In this document: positions 42,107 to 51,027 of the stretch, piece by piece
Numbering within the stretch: position 1 is the first letter of the stretch
Layout: every line of letters begins with the position of its first letter
Assembly (NCBI GenBank): GCA_937995595.1
Contig: CALKJW010000027.1
Coordinates: forward strand, 1 to 64,000
Origin: an uncultured Phycisphaerales bacterium
Lineage (GTDB): Bacteria > Planctomycetota > Phycisphaerae > Phycisphaerales > UBA1924
Length of the DNA stretch: 64,000 bases
Reading direction: 5' to 3'
Notes under the pieces: generated by a model
Told to the model about the DNA's origin: nothing
The model's database searches: none
The model's input: only the letters and a program-made list of their open reading frames with translations
Position numbers and translations under genes: made by a program

Positions 42107-44104
42107 TTGCTTGAACGGTCGTATTACTCCGACTTGATCGGTACCTTTCTCGGCAGGTCAGAGTCCGAGATACTCGGCACGTTGTCGCGCCGCAGCACGT
42201 TCGCCGACCACCCTTCCCAGAAGGCAGCGTGGGCTGATCAGATACGCATCTTGAAGGGCGTGCTCGGTCGGCATCGAGAAGCGTGGTCCGGTGGCAAGGT
42301 CTACTTCGAGTTCGACGTACCACGGATGGGCAAGCGAATCGATGTGGTCGCGGCGATCGGCCATGCCCTCTTCGTGCTGGAGTTCAAGGTAGGCGGCACC
42401 GAGTTCGCGCCGAGCGCGATCGACCAAGTGTACGACTACGCCCTGGACCTCAAGCACTTCCACGAGACGAGTCACAGGCTCATCATTGCGCCGATTCTGG
42501 TTGCGACTCAGGCACAAGCGGCGCCTCTTACGATCGAATCAACATCGCACGACGATGGCCTGCTCGTACCACTCCGGGCTACTCCGGGGACACTCTGCGA
42601 GATCATCGAGAGGGTGCTCGCTGCGCGCAAGGGTCCGTTGATTGACCTCGCGCAGTGGGAGCAGGGTCGATACTGCCCAACACCCACGATTGTCGAGGCC
42701 GCTCTCGCGCTCTATGGGGGCCACTCTGTGGAGTCGATCTCACGTAGCGATGCCGGCGCAATCAACCTGAGCCAAACATCCAGAACAATCTCGACTGTGA
42801 TTCGCGATGCGCGGGACAACAACCGTAAAGCCATCTGCTTTGTCACGGGGGTGCCCGGTGCTGGAAAGACCCTGGTTGGTCTGAATGTCGCAACACAGCA
42901 CAGCGATCCGTCCAGTGCCCTGCACAGTGTCTTTCTATCCGGCAATGGCCCGCTCGTGCGGGTGCTCCGCGAAGCCCTCGCGCGCGACAAGGTGAACCGC
43001 CTCGCGACGGCTGGCAGGCGGGTACGTCTCGGTGCCGCCCGCAGCGAAGTTCGCGCATTCATTCAGAACGTTCACCACTTCCGCGATGAGTGCCTTCGGA
43101 ACGAGCGTCCTCCAGTTGACCGAGTCGTCCTTTTCGATGAGGCCCAGCGGGCTTGGAACCGTGAACAAACAGCATCGTTCATGCGACGGAAGAGAGCACA
43201 GGCTAACTTTTCAGCGTCGGAGCCTGAGTTCTTGATCTCCTGCATGGATCGCCACAGTGATTGGGCGGTAATCGTGTGCCTTGTTGGCGGCGGACAGGAG
43301 ATCAACACGGGCGAAGCCGGAATCGGAGAGTGGATCGCGGCCTTGCAGCGGTCTTTCCCACACTGGCACGTATACATATCGCCACGCCTTCAAGATGCCG
43401 AGTACGGCGCGGGACTGGTGTTGAGCGAGCTGGCGGCTCGGTCCAACGTGACATGGAGCGCGGACTTGCACTTGGCCGTGTCGATGCGATCCTTTCGCGC
43501 AGAGAATGTCTCTGCGTTTGTCAAGGCTGTCCTCGATCGAGAGCGCTCTCAGGCGCAGAGGCTGCTTGACGAACTGAATGCGAAGTACCCGATCCGTCTC
43601 ACTCGGGACTTGAACCTCGCAAAGCAATGGCTGAAGCGGCAAGCACGCGGAACGGAGCGATACGGACTCGTTGTGTCTTCGCAGGCCTTGAGGCTCAAGC
43701 CGCACGCCATCGATGTTCGCTCTCCGACAGACCCGGTCCACTGGTTCTTGTACCCAAAGCAGGATGTGCGGTCATCCTACTACTTGGAGGACGCGGCAAC
43801 AGAGTTTGACGTGCAAGGGCTGGAACTGGACTGGTCAGGCGTAATCTGGGATGGCGATTTGCGGCCGCTCGCGAATGGATCCGGCTGGTCGCACCACTCG
43901 TTCGTTGGAACTCGATGGCACAGGATCAACAAGCCCGAGTCGCAGACCTATCTCAAGAATACCTATCGAGTACTTCTGACGCGCGCAAGACAGGGCATGG
44001 TCATCGTCGTCCCTCGGAGCGACCCCGATGACCCGACTCGCGCGCCAGACGTTTACGACCCGACATTCGAGTACCTGCAATCCATCGGGATCAGGCCGTT
44101 GTAG
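42107..44104 (+). CDS. DUF2075 P-loop protein with PD-(D/E)XK-like nuclease N-terminus
   Basis: 665-aa two-part protein. Residues about 65-140 look like a PD-(D/E)XK nuclease core (KRIDVVAAIGHALFVLEFKVG: Asp79, Glu92-x-Lys94). The second part is the DUF2075/Schlafen-type helicase-like ATPase: Walker A FVTGVPGAGKTLVG (about 248-255), Walker B VVLFDEAQRAW (344-347), and the C-terminal motif-VI-like KNTYRVLLTRARQGMVIVVP. TTG 42107 with GGAG about 8 nt upstream is the start. The gene and its surroundings are visibly less GC-rich than the rest, suggesting transfer. DUF2075 proteins occur in defense islands, so an anti-phage or restriction role is plausible but unproven. Confidence 0.88.
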   Translation: MLERSYYSDLIGTFLGRSESEILGTLSRRSTFADHPSQKAAWADQIRILKGVLGRHREAWSGGKVYFEFDVPRMGKRIDVVAAIGHALFVLEFKVGGTEFAPSAIDQVYDYALDLKHFHETSHRLIIAPILVATQAQAAPLTIESTSHDDGLLVPLRATPGTLCEIIERVLAARKGPLIDLAQWEQGRYCPTPTIVEAALALYGGHSVESISRSDAGAINLSQTSRTISTVIRDARDNNRKAICFVTGVPGAGKTLVGLNVATQHSDPSSALHSVFLSGNGPLVRVLREALARDKVNRLATAGRRVRLGAARSEVRAFIQNVHHFRDECLRNERPPVDRVVLFDEAQRAWNREQTASFMRRKRAQANFSASEPEFLISCMDRHSDWAVIVCLVGGGQEINTGEAGIGEWIAALQRSFPHWHVYISPRLQDAEYGAGLVLSELAARSNVTWSADLHLAVSMRSFRAENVSAFVKAVLDRERSQAQRLLDELNAKYPIRLTRDLNLAKQWLKRQARGTERYGLVVSSQALRLKPHAIDVRSPTDPVHWFLYPKQDVRSSYYLEDAATEFDVQGLELDWSGVIWDGDLRPLANGSGWSHHSFVGTRWHRINKPESQTYLKNTYRVLLTRARQGMVIVVPRSDPDDPTRAPDVYDPTFEYLQSIGIRPL

Positions 44105-44230
44105 AGCCCGTGCGACCGCACTGCAGTGTTCGCGCTCCCCATGACCGTGGTGGCAAAGGCTTGACGCGGTGTGCTGCGCGAGCGCTCGAACGGCGCCTTT
44201 GTCAGACCAACCGCCTGCCGCCACGGCCGC

Positions 44231-46243
44231 TCACCCCGCCCCGGGCATGTGCTTCTCGATCCAGTCGTCGTGACGCAGCACGTCGGCGCGCATGCGGCGG
44301 CCGCGGGCCTCGGCCCGGCGCTGCGCGACGCGGAAGACCGCCAGCGCCTGCCGGCGGGCCGCGCCCGAGAGTTCGTCGGACCCGGCGATGGCGCGCAGGT
44401 ACCCAAGCAGGCCGGGGGTGTGGTGGCGGACCAGTTCGTCCTCCAGCGAGACAAAGAGCTGCGACGAGCCGGGGTCGCCCTGTCGCCCGGCGCGGCCGAT
44501 GAACTGCCGGTCGATGCGCTTGGCCGAGTGCATCTCGGTGAGGATGACGTGCAGCCCGCCGTGCTCGCGCGACTCGCGGTCGAGTTTGATGTCGGTGCCG
44601 CGGCCGGCCATGTTGGTGGCGACGGTGATCGTCCCGTGCCTCCCCGCCTGAGCGACGATGTCGGCCTCGTCCTTGTCGAACGACGCGTTGAGGACGCGGT
44701 GCACGAGGCCGCGCGCGGTAAGCCGCGACGCGAGCAGTTCCGAGGCCTCGATCGAGCGCGTGCCGACGAGCACGGGTCGGCGCCGGCGGTGCAGGTCGGC
44801 GATGGAGTCGACGACCGCGTTCCAGCGCGCCTCGCTGGTGCGGAAGACGCGCGTGGGATACTTCACGCGGGCCAGCGGCCGGTTGGTCGGCACGACGGTG
44901 ACGGGCCGCTCGTACACGCGCTGCATCTCGCCCGAGGCGTCGGCCGCGGTGCCGGTCATGCCGCACAGGAACGGGTAGGACCGGAAGAACCGCTGGAAAC
45001 TCATGCGCGCCAGCGTCTCGCGGTCGGCGGTAATCTCGAGGTTCTCCTTGGCCTCGACGGCCTGGTGCAGGCCGTGCTCCCACGAGCGGTCGGGCAGGAA
45101 GCGGCCGGTGTACTCGTCGACGATGACCACGCGGCCGTCGACGATCTGGTACTGGTGCCCGTTGAGGTAGCAGTGCCTCGCGACCAGCGCCTGGCGGACC
45201 AGTTCCTGCGCGCGGCGCGTGGCCCGCCAGATGGGGTCGGCCAGCGCCTCGGCCAGTTGCGCCGTGCGGTGCTCGCCGCGCCGGGTCAGTTCTGCGCGCC
45301 TGCGCAGGTGGTCGATGGTGTAGTCGGCCTTGGCGTCGAGTTTGCGCGCGATCTCCGCGGCGTCCTTGTAGATCGCGGCCATGTCGTCCTCGCGCCGGGC
45401 GCGGGCGATGATCAGCGGGACGACGCCCTCGTCGATCAGCACGGCGTCGGCCTCGTCGACCAGGCAGGCGCGCAGGCCGGGGATGAGCGGCCCGCCCGCG
45501 CCGGGGTGCGACGCGCCCGCCGCGCCCCCGCCGCCGCGCGAGAGCAGCGCGCGGCCGGTCCACGCGGTCGAGAGCTGGCCCAGGCGGATCTGGTCGCGGA
45601 GCCAGTCGGCGGTGATCTGCTTGGGCGTGCCGTAGACGATGGCGCGGGAGTAGATCGGGGCGCGGTCGCGCTCCTCGACGCTCTGGGTGATCGCGCCGAC
45701 GTCGCACGCGCAGCGCCGGTAGATGCCCGCGCGGCTCTCGGCGTCGCGGGCCGCGAGGTAGTCGTTGACGGTGAACACGTGCACGTGCTTGTGGCGCCAG
45801 GCCAGGGGCACCGCGGCGATCGAGCCGGTGAGCGTTTTGCCCTCGCCGGTGACCATCTCGACGATGCGGCCCTTGTAGAGCGCGACCGCGCCCATGAGTT
45901 GGACGATGTACGCCTCTTCGCCCGTTTCTCGCCGCGCGACCTCGCGCACGCACGCGAACGCCCGGCGCACGAGGTCGTCGTCGGCCCGGCCGCGGACGAA
46001 CAACTCGCGCACGGTGCGCAGCACGTCGTCCAGCGCGCGGTCGGAGTGCGTCTTGAGGTCGGGCGCGAGCGCGTCGATGCGCTCGGCCTCGCGGCGGAGG
46101 TAGCCCAGCGTCACCCGCGCGTGGCGGATCTTCATCGCCGCGGTCGCGGCGAGCAGGTCCAGCCCCTTGCGGTTCTCCGGCTTGCGCCGGCGGCTCCGCA
46201 GCGACTCGAACAGGGCGTGGTAGCGGGTGACGGTCTGGGACAT
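44231..46243 (-). CDS. Accessory SecA-like translocase ATPase (short)
   Basis: 670-aa SecA homologue. It has MVTGEGKTLTG (Walker A, 130-140), CLVDEADAVLIDEG (DEAD, about 260), the preprotein-binding and IRA-side core (VIVDEYTGRFLPDRSWEHGLHQAVEAKE), CGMTGTA, TVATNMAGRGTDIKL, and QFIGRAGRQGDPGSSQLFVSLEDEL (motif VI). It ends shortly after the ATPase core, without the zinc-finger tail and with a reduced helical scaffold, so it is some 150-200 aa shorter than housekeeping SecA. A glycine-rich insert lies at about 235-252. ATG 46243 is chosen over 46282. It follows HlyD/M50 genes on the same strand, suggesting a specialised export ATPase. Confidence 0.93.
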   Translation of the reverse strand: MSQTVTRYHALFESLRSRRRKPENRKGLDLLAATAAMKIRHARVTLGYLRREAERIDALAPDLKTHSDRALDDVLRTVRELFVRGRADDDLVRRAFACVREVARRETGEEAYIVQLMGAVALYKGRIVEMVTGEGKTLTGSIAAVPLAWRHKHVHVFTVNDYLAARDAESRAGIYRRCACDVGAITQSVEERDRAPIYSRAIVYGTPKQITADWLRDQIRLGQLSTAWTGRALLSRGGGGAAGASHPGAGGPLIPGLRACLVDEADAVLIDEGVVPLIIARARREDDMAAIYKDAAEIARKLDAKADYTIDHLRRRAELTRRGEHRTAQLAEALADPIWRATRRAQELVRQALVARHCYLNGHQYQIVDGRVVIVDEYTGRFLPDRSWEHGLHQAVEAKENLEITADRETLARMSFQRFFRSYPFLCGMTGTAADASGEMQRVYERPVTVVPTNRPLARVKYPTRVFRTSEARWNAVVDSIADLHRRRRPVLVGTRSIEASELLASRLTARGLVHRVLNASFDKDEADIVAQAGRHGTITVATNMAGRGTDIKLDRESREHGGLHVILTEMHSAKRIDRQFIGRAGRQGDPGSSQLFVSLEDELVRHHTPGLLGYLRAIAGSDELSGAARRQALAVFRVAQRRAEARGRRMRADVLRHDDWIEKHMPGAG

Positions 46244-46313
46244 TGGATAACAGCAAAGAGGGAAACCGGCAAAGCAGCACATGGAGAGGCGTCGCCGCGG
46301 ATCGACGGCCGAC

Positions 46314-46676
46314 TCAACGGCCGCGGCGCTTGGTCCGGGCGATCATCGAGCCGCCGATGGCTCGGAGTTCCGCGGACTCGTCGATCAACGCCCGCAGCCG
46401 AGACTCTCTGATCCACCCTCGACGGCCGATGAAGCGAAGCCAGTATCGAGTCTCGGCAAGTTCGCGCAGCGCGATGCCGATCGGGTTGCAGAAATCGGCG
46501 CGGCTCAACGCCTCGTCGGCCTCGCAGAAGTTCGCGCCCACGGACGTCCCGGCGGCGACCACCTGTTCGACCACTCGGTGAAAGCGACCCTGACGATCGA
46601 TCTCCTCTCCGACGTCGGTCACACGATCCGCGAAGCGCTCGACGCGCTCGATCAGGTCCGGTTGAAGCCTCGCCAT
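46314..46676 (-). CDS. Four-helix-bundle protein (S23/IVP-like, TIGR02436)
   Basis: 120-aa helical protein of the family named after 23S rRNA intervening-sequence proteins. LIERVERFADRVTDVGEEI, VVAAGTSVGANFCEADEALSRADFCNPIGIALRELAETRYWLRFI and ALIDESAELRAIGGSMIAR match the family pattern. AAGGGA lies 7 nt before ATG 46676. Such proteins form pentameric bundles of unknown function and recur as small accessory genes. Here it sits between the M50-HlyD gene and secA, about 70 nt from each, in the same direction. Confidence 0.88.
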   Translation of the reverse strand: MARLQPDLIERVERFADRVTDVGEEIDRQGRFHRVVEQVVAAGTSVGANFCEADEALSRADFCNPIGIALRELAETRYWLRFIGRRGWIRESRLRALIDESAELRAIGGSMIARTKRRGR

Positions 46677-46743
46677 CGTTCATCCCTTCACGCCCCGCCC
46701 AGGCACACCTGCTGCTCTGCTGCTTTGCTCGATCTGCCGGTGT

Positions 46744-48921
46744 CTACAACTGCACCCGCCCCTGCATCTCCTTCTGCAGGCGGTCGAGCCATTGCGTCGC
46801 CAGCGGGCGGCGGGGGAGTTCGAAGCGCACTTTCACGCGTTCGCCGGGGAACGCCGCGGCGATCAGTTCGTCCGGGTTGTCGGCCTCGATGCGCACCGGG
46901 AACCACGGGCGCTTGGTGACGCGCCCCGACTCGTCGCGCATCTCCGGCTCGGCGCGCCCGCCGCCGGCGAAGGTCAGCGCCGCGCTGGGCATGATCGTCT
47001 GCCCCGCCTCGACCGACGGCACGCCCACGCCCTCGATGAGCGTCGACGGGCTGGAGTAGAACCGCACGCTCACGGGCAGGCCGGCCTTCTCGCGCCCCTC
47101 GAACAGCCACGCCGCCTGGCGCTGGTCCATCACCGCGACGACGCGGAGGCGAGACGGGTCCACGACCTCGCAGACGGGGTCGGCCCGCTTGAGGAACCCG
47201 CCGCGCCGGGATTCAAGGTCCGCCCCGGCGATCACGCCCGCGTGCGGCGCGCGGACGACCAGGTCGGCCTGCATGCGCCGGACCTCGTCGAGATTCTCCT
47301 GCGCCACGCGGATGCGCTCCCGGGCGATCTGCACCGCGCCCATCTCCCCCGCGGCCCGCGCCGAGCGCTCCTGCACGCGGAACTCCTCGAGCTGGGCGAT
47401 GATCGCGTCGGCCCGCTTCTGCAGTTCCGGGTTCACCAGCGTGACGATCGGCTCGCCGGCCTCGACCCGCTCGCCGGGGCGCTTGTGCACCGTCTCGATG
47501 AACCCCTCGGACAGGAAGTACAGCGGCGTGCGGTCCAGACTCTCGACGATGCCCTCGCCGCGCCGCCGGTCGGGGAAGGGCACCATGCCCAGCGCGACCA
47601 CGACCAGCGCGACCAGCGCCAGGCTGATGCCCCAGCCGCGCAGGCGGTGCTCGGCGTGCTGCGGGCTGGCCGCGTGCCAGTGGATGAACTTGCCGATCGG
47701 GATGACGAACCAGGCCGAGGCCGTCCACACCGCCAGCAGCAGGCCGATGGCGAAGAGTTTGCCCATCACGTAGAGCGTGATGGTGATGAACAGGAAGATT
47801 CGGTAGGCCAGCGCGGCCAGCCCGTAGACGACGAGGATCGCCTGCTCGCCGCGGAGCGAACTGGGCGCGGTCAGGTTCCGCAGGCGGTAGACGTACTTCT
47901 GCATCAGATGCATGAGCATCTTGTTGGAGCGCTGGGCGAGGTTGGGGACCTCCAGCCAGTCGGCCAGGATGTAGTAGCCGTCGAACCGCATGAGCGGGTT
48001 GGCGTTGAAGAGCACCGTCGAGATGCTGGCGGTGAGCATCGCGTTGTAGGCGAGTTTGGTGGCCAGGTCGCCGGGCTGGCCCGAGACCCACACGAACGCC
48101 GCGACCGACGCGACCGCGAGTTCGAAGATCATGCCGCCGGCGCCGACGGCGACGCGCTTCCACTTGCTGGGGAAGGCCCAGCACGCCGAGGCGTCGACGT
48201 AGGGCGATGGGAACAGCACCAGCAGCATCACGCCGAACTCGGGCACCTGCCCGCCGAACCGCTTGCACAGCACGCCGTGCCCGAACTCGTGGATCGCCTT
48301 GGTGACGACGAACACGATGCCGACCCACACCCACTGCGCCGGGTCGCCGCGCAGATCGTCAAAGCCCTTGACCAGCCGGTCCCACTCGGGCAGGACGGTG
48401 ACCAGCGCGGCGACGAGTAGCGCGCACCAGGCGAGGAAGCCCCAGATGTTCAGGATCGGGCGGATCACCGGCTCGGCCAGCGTGAGCAGCCGGTCGGGGT
48501 TGAACAGCCTGATCTTGAAGTACATGATGCCGATGGCCTGGGCCGCGACCTTCTTCTTGACGCGCTCGCGCCCGCGCCGGAGCAGCTGGTCGGTTTCGGG
48601 CGTGGTGTCGCACGAGAGCAGGTTTGCCGAGTACAACTGGCTGATGAGTTGGATGACCTCGTTCTGCGTCGGCGCCATGTCGCCGAACTTCTGCAGCGAG
48701 GCCTTCCACGCCTCCTCCACGCCGCGCGCGCCGTCGAGCATGCCGACAAAGTCGTTGGCGATGGGGTTGAGGCGGTAGAACTGGTTGCTCGTCGGGTCGT
48801 GCACGACGTGCCACCGCCGCCCGCGGTACTGCTGGCGCGTGACCTGCACGTGCGGACGAAGCCGCGGCTTCATCAGCCGGACGCGGTGCCAGAAGGGAGA
48901 GAATGTGGGACGTTCGTTCAT
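46744..48921 (-). CDS. PqqD-M50-HlyD export protein (putative peptide zinc metalloprotease type)
   Basis: 725-aa membrane protein. Residues about 20-105 form a PqqD-like winged helix (HVVHDPTSNQFYRLNPIANDFVGMLDG). Membrane helices start at about 155 and enclose the site-2-protease motif TKAIHEFGHGVLCKRFGG (HEFGH 211-215) and NPLMRFDGYYILADWLEV (313-317, second metal site). After several more helices comes a HlyD/biotinyl-lipoyl region (LSEGFIETVHKRPGERVEAGEPIV, about 470 onward). The layout equals the putative peptide zinc metalloproteases of peptide-export systems. It lies 93 nt after the GAF-HlyD gene; an AT-rich inverted repeat is in the gap. Confidence 0.9.
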   Translation of the reverse strand: MNERPTFSPFWHRVRLMKPRLRPHVQVTRQQYRGRRWHVVHDPTSNQFYRLNPIANDFVGMLDGARGVEEAWKASLQKFGDMAPTQNEVIQLISQLYSANLLSCDTTPETDQLLRRGRERVKKKVAAQAIGIMYFKIRLFNPDRLLTLAEPVIRPILNIWGFLAWCALLVAALVTVLPEWDRLVKGFDDLRGDPAQWVWVGIVFVVTKAIHEFGHGVLCKRFGGQVPEFGVMLLVLFPSPYVDASACWAFPSKWKRVAVGAGGMIFELAVASVAAFVWVSGQPGDLATKLAYNAMLTASISTVLFNANPLMRFDGYYILADWLEVPNLAQRSNKMLMHLMQKYVYRLRNLTAPSSLRGEQAILVVYGLAALAYRIFLFITITLYVMGKLFAIGLLLAVWTASAWFVIPIGKFIHWHAASPQHAEHRLRGWGISLALVALVVVALGMVPFPDRRRGEGIVESLDRTPLYFLSEGFIETVHKRPGERVEAGEPIVTLVNPELQKRADAIIAQLEEFRVQERSARAAGEMGAVQIARERIRVAQENLDEVRRMQADLVVRAPHAGVIAGADLESRRGGFLKRADPVCEVVDPSRLRVVAVMDQRQAAWLFEGREKAGLPVSVRFYSSPSTLIEGVGVPSVEAGQTIMPSAALTFAGGGRAEPEMRDESGRVTKRPWFPVRIEADNPDELIAAAFPGERVKVRFELPRRPLATQWLDRLQKEMQGRVQL

Positions 48922-48947
48922 CGCCGGAGTCGGGAGTCGGACAACCT

Positions 48948-48964
48948 AGATAATATAACTATCT
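48948..48964. promoter_or_regulatory. AT-rich inverted repeat in the export cluster
   Basis: AGATA/TATCT (48948-48952 and 48960-48964) around ATATAAC, in an otherwise GC-rich gap. On the minus strand it contains TATTAT and TATATT, so it could be a secondary promoter or operator in front of the M50-HlyD gene (start 48921). No matching -35 is evident. Confidence 0.4.
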
Positions 48965-49014
48965 TGCCTGCGTGTGCGCATCCTCCGGCCGCCCGCTTCC
49001 CCCTTCCCGCCCCA

Positions 49015-51027
49015 TCACCACCACCACATCCGCACCGCGTCGATGATCCGGCGCGAGCCGATCCACAGGAGCGAGTGCCGCTGCGTGTCGAACTTGGCGA
49101 TGCCCTCCATCCCCGGCCGGAACCACTCCGGCGCGCCGTCCAGCACCGCCCGCACCTCGTACACGTTCTTGCCCTCCGCGGCCTGCGCCAGCGGGACGAT
49201 CCGCTCGACGGTGAAGTCGATCGGGTCGGCCGGGTTGCTCTTGGTCGCCACGGCGCCGCGCGCGTGCCGGCCCTGCCGGCGCGCCTCGTCGAACGCCCGC
49301 CGCACCAGCGCGATGTCGCGCTCGTCCACCTTGGCCACCAGCACGACGTCGTCCATCGACGCGACCTGGAACATCGGGTCGCCGAGTTTGAGCGTCGAGC
49401 CCACCCGCTCCTTGATGTCGCCGGCGATGATCTCGCCGTCGATCGGCGCGACCACGCGGCACCGCTCGATCCGGTCGCGGTACGCGTCCGCCTCGGCACG
49501 CGCCGCCTTGGCCTGCTCCTCGAACGCCGTCGCCTTGGTCAGGTCGCGCTCCAGCCGCGCCGCCGCGGCCGACTTCTCGGCCTGCTGCAGCTTCGCCTCG
49601 GCGCTGGCCAGGCTCAGGCGGTACTCGGTGTCGTCGAACTGCGCCAGCAACTGCCCCGCCGCGACGCGCACGCCCGGCTCGATGCCCGGCGCCAGCGACT
49701 TCAGACGCGCGTCGAAGGGCGCGGCGACGATCCGCCGCACGCGCGGCTCCAGGTGCGCCTCGGCCCCGACGCGGTAGGTCTTGTGGTACACCGTCACGAA
49801 CACCAGCGCCGCCAGCAGCGCGACCCCCGCGACCTTCCACACCGTGTGCCTGGGGCCCACGGCCCACGCCGCGGCGTGCACCGCGCTGTCCCAGGCGCGC
49901 ACCGGCAGCCAGCGGTCGTCGCTGCGACGCAGGCGGAGCACCGGCGCGACCAGGTCCATCGCGGCCTGCAGCAGTTCGACCGTGTTCAGGTCGATCGGCG
50001 TGTCGCTGGCCGTCTCCAGCAGCACCACGCCCACCACGTCGTCGTCGATGCGCAGCGGGAGCGAGCACAACTTCAGCCGCGCGTTGCCCGAGGCCAGTTC
50101 GCGGTGCGCGTGCACGATCGACTGGGCCAGCAGCACGTCGCCGCCGGGGCCGTCGGCCGCGGGCTGCGGGTAGACGATCGGCTGCTCCTGGTCGAGGCAC
50201 TCGTCCATCGCGGCCTCGATCCGGCCGACCATCGCCATGCGCCGGTCGAAGTGCTCGGTGTCGCTGATGGCCTGCGCGCGGACGGCGTCGCGCCGGACCC
50301 ACCCCAGCGCGACGCGGTCGAGCGCGAACTGCCTGGCGAGTTCGTTGACCAGTTGCAGGCACGCGCCCTTGAAGTTGGGCGCGGTGTTGATCGACGCGAT
50401 CAGCCGGGTCGCCAGGTCGAGCGCGAACGACGCGGTCTGCGTCCGGCGCAGCGCCTGCCGCGCCGCGTGCCCGTGCACGTAGCCGCAGAGCACCTCGGCC
50501 ATCGCCAGCGTCGAGCGGATCGCGTCCTTGCCGCGCGGCTCGATCAGCAGCGTGACCACCGAGACCACCTGCTCGCCCGCGGGCCTGCCCGGCGCGGCGG
50601 GCGCGGGCGCGCGGACCGGCACCGCCAGCACGCACCCCTGCGAGCCGCCCCCGTCGTAGTACAACTCCTGCTTGTCCAGCGAGTACACCCGCGCCTGCCC
50701 GGACGAGAACGCCGAACGGGCCGCGCCGTGCACCTCCTGCGGGAACTCGACCCCCTTGGCCTTGTCGGCCTTGGGCGCGCCCGGCTCGTCGGGCAGCACC
50801 GTCGCCGCGCCCGGCGGGGGCGCGGGCCAGACCAACTCGACCCGCGGCTCGATCTCCTCGCCGTCGGCGCGCTCGGGCGCAAAGAGCACGCCCTGGCGCG
50901 CCGCCGTCACCTGCGACACGATCCGCAGCAGGCGCTCGAGGAACGCGCGGTCGTCGGGCGCGGCGGAGTTCAGTTCCGCCACCACCTGCTGCCAGCCGGG
51001 CGCACGAACGTTCGACAGATCGATCAC
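49015..51027 (-). CDS. GAF-HlyD fusion protein
   Basis: 670-aa protein combining sensing and export parts. Residues about 25-160 and 205-360 look like two GAF-type domains (ERLLRIVSQVTAARQGVLFA; LVNELARQFALDRVALGWVRRD...LPLRIDDDVVGVVLLET). A single membrane helix follows at about 397-415 (VWKVAGVALLAALVFVTVYH), then a HlyD/membrane-fusion-protein region with barrel-sandwich and coiled coil (AAPFDARLKSLAPGIEPGVRVAAGQLLAQFDD, ASAEAKLQQAEKSAAAARLERDL, CRVVAPIDGEIIAGDIKERVG). GTG 51027 overlaps the upstream stop by 4 nt. It is probably a periplasmic adaptor with a cytoplasmic ligand sensor. Confidence 0.88.
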   Translation of the reverse strand: MIDLSNVRAPGWQQVVAELNSAAPDDRAFLERLLRIVSQVTAARQGVLFAPERADGEEIEPRVELVWPAPPPGAATVLPDEPGAPKADKAKGVEFPQEVHGAARSAFSSGQARVYSLDKQELYYDGGGSQGCVLAVPVRAPAPAAPGRPAGEQVVSVVTLLIEPRGKDAIRSTLAMAEVLCGYVHGHAARQALRRTQTASFALDLATRLIASINTAPNFKGACLQLVNELARQFALDRVALGWVRRDAVRAQAISDTEHFDRRMAMVGRIEAAMDECLDQEQPIVYPQPAADGPGGDVLLAQSIVHAHRELASGNARLKLCSLPLRIDDDVVGVVLLETASDTPIDLNTVELLQAAMDLVAPVLRLRRSDDRWLPVRAWDSAVHAAAWAVGPRHTVWKVAGVALLAALVFVTVYHKTYRVGAEAHLEPRVRRIVAAPFDARLKSLAPGIEPGVRVAAGQLLAQFDDTEYRLSLASAEAKLQQAEKSAAAARLERDLTKATAFEEQAKAARAEADAYRDRIERCRVVAPIDGEIIAGDIKERVGSTLKLGDPMFQVASMDDVVLVAKVDERDIALVRRAFDEARRQGRHARGAVATKSNPADPIDFTVERIVPLAQAAEGKNVYEVRAVLDGAPEWFRPGMEGIAKFDTQRHSLLWIGSRRIIDAVRMWWW

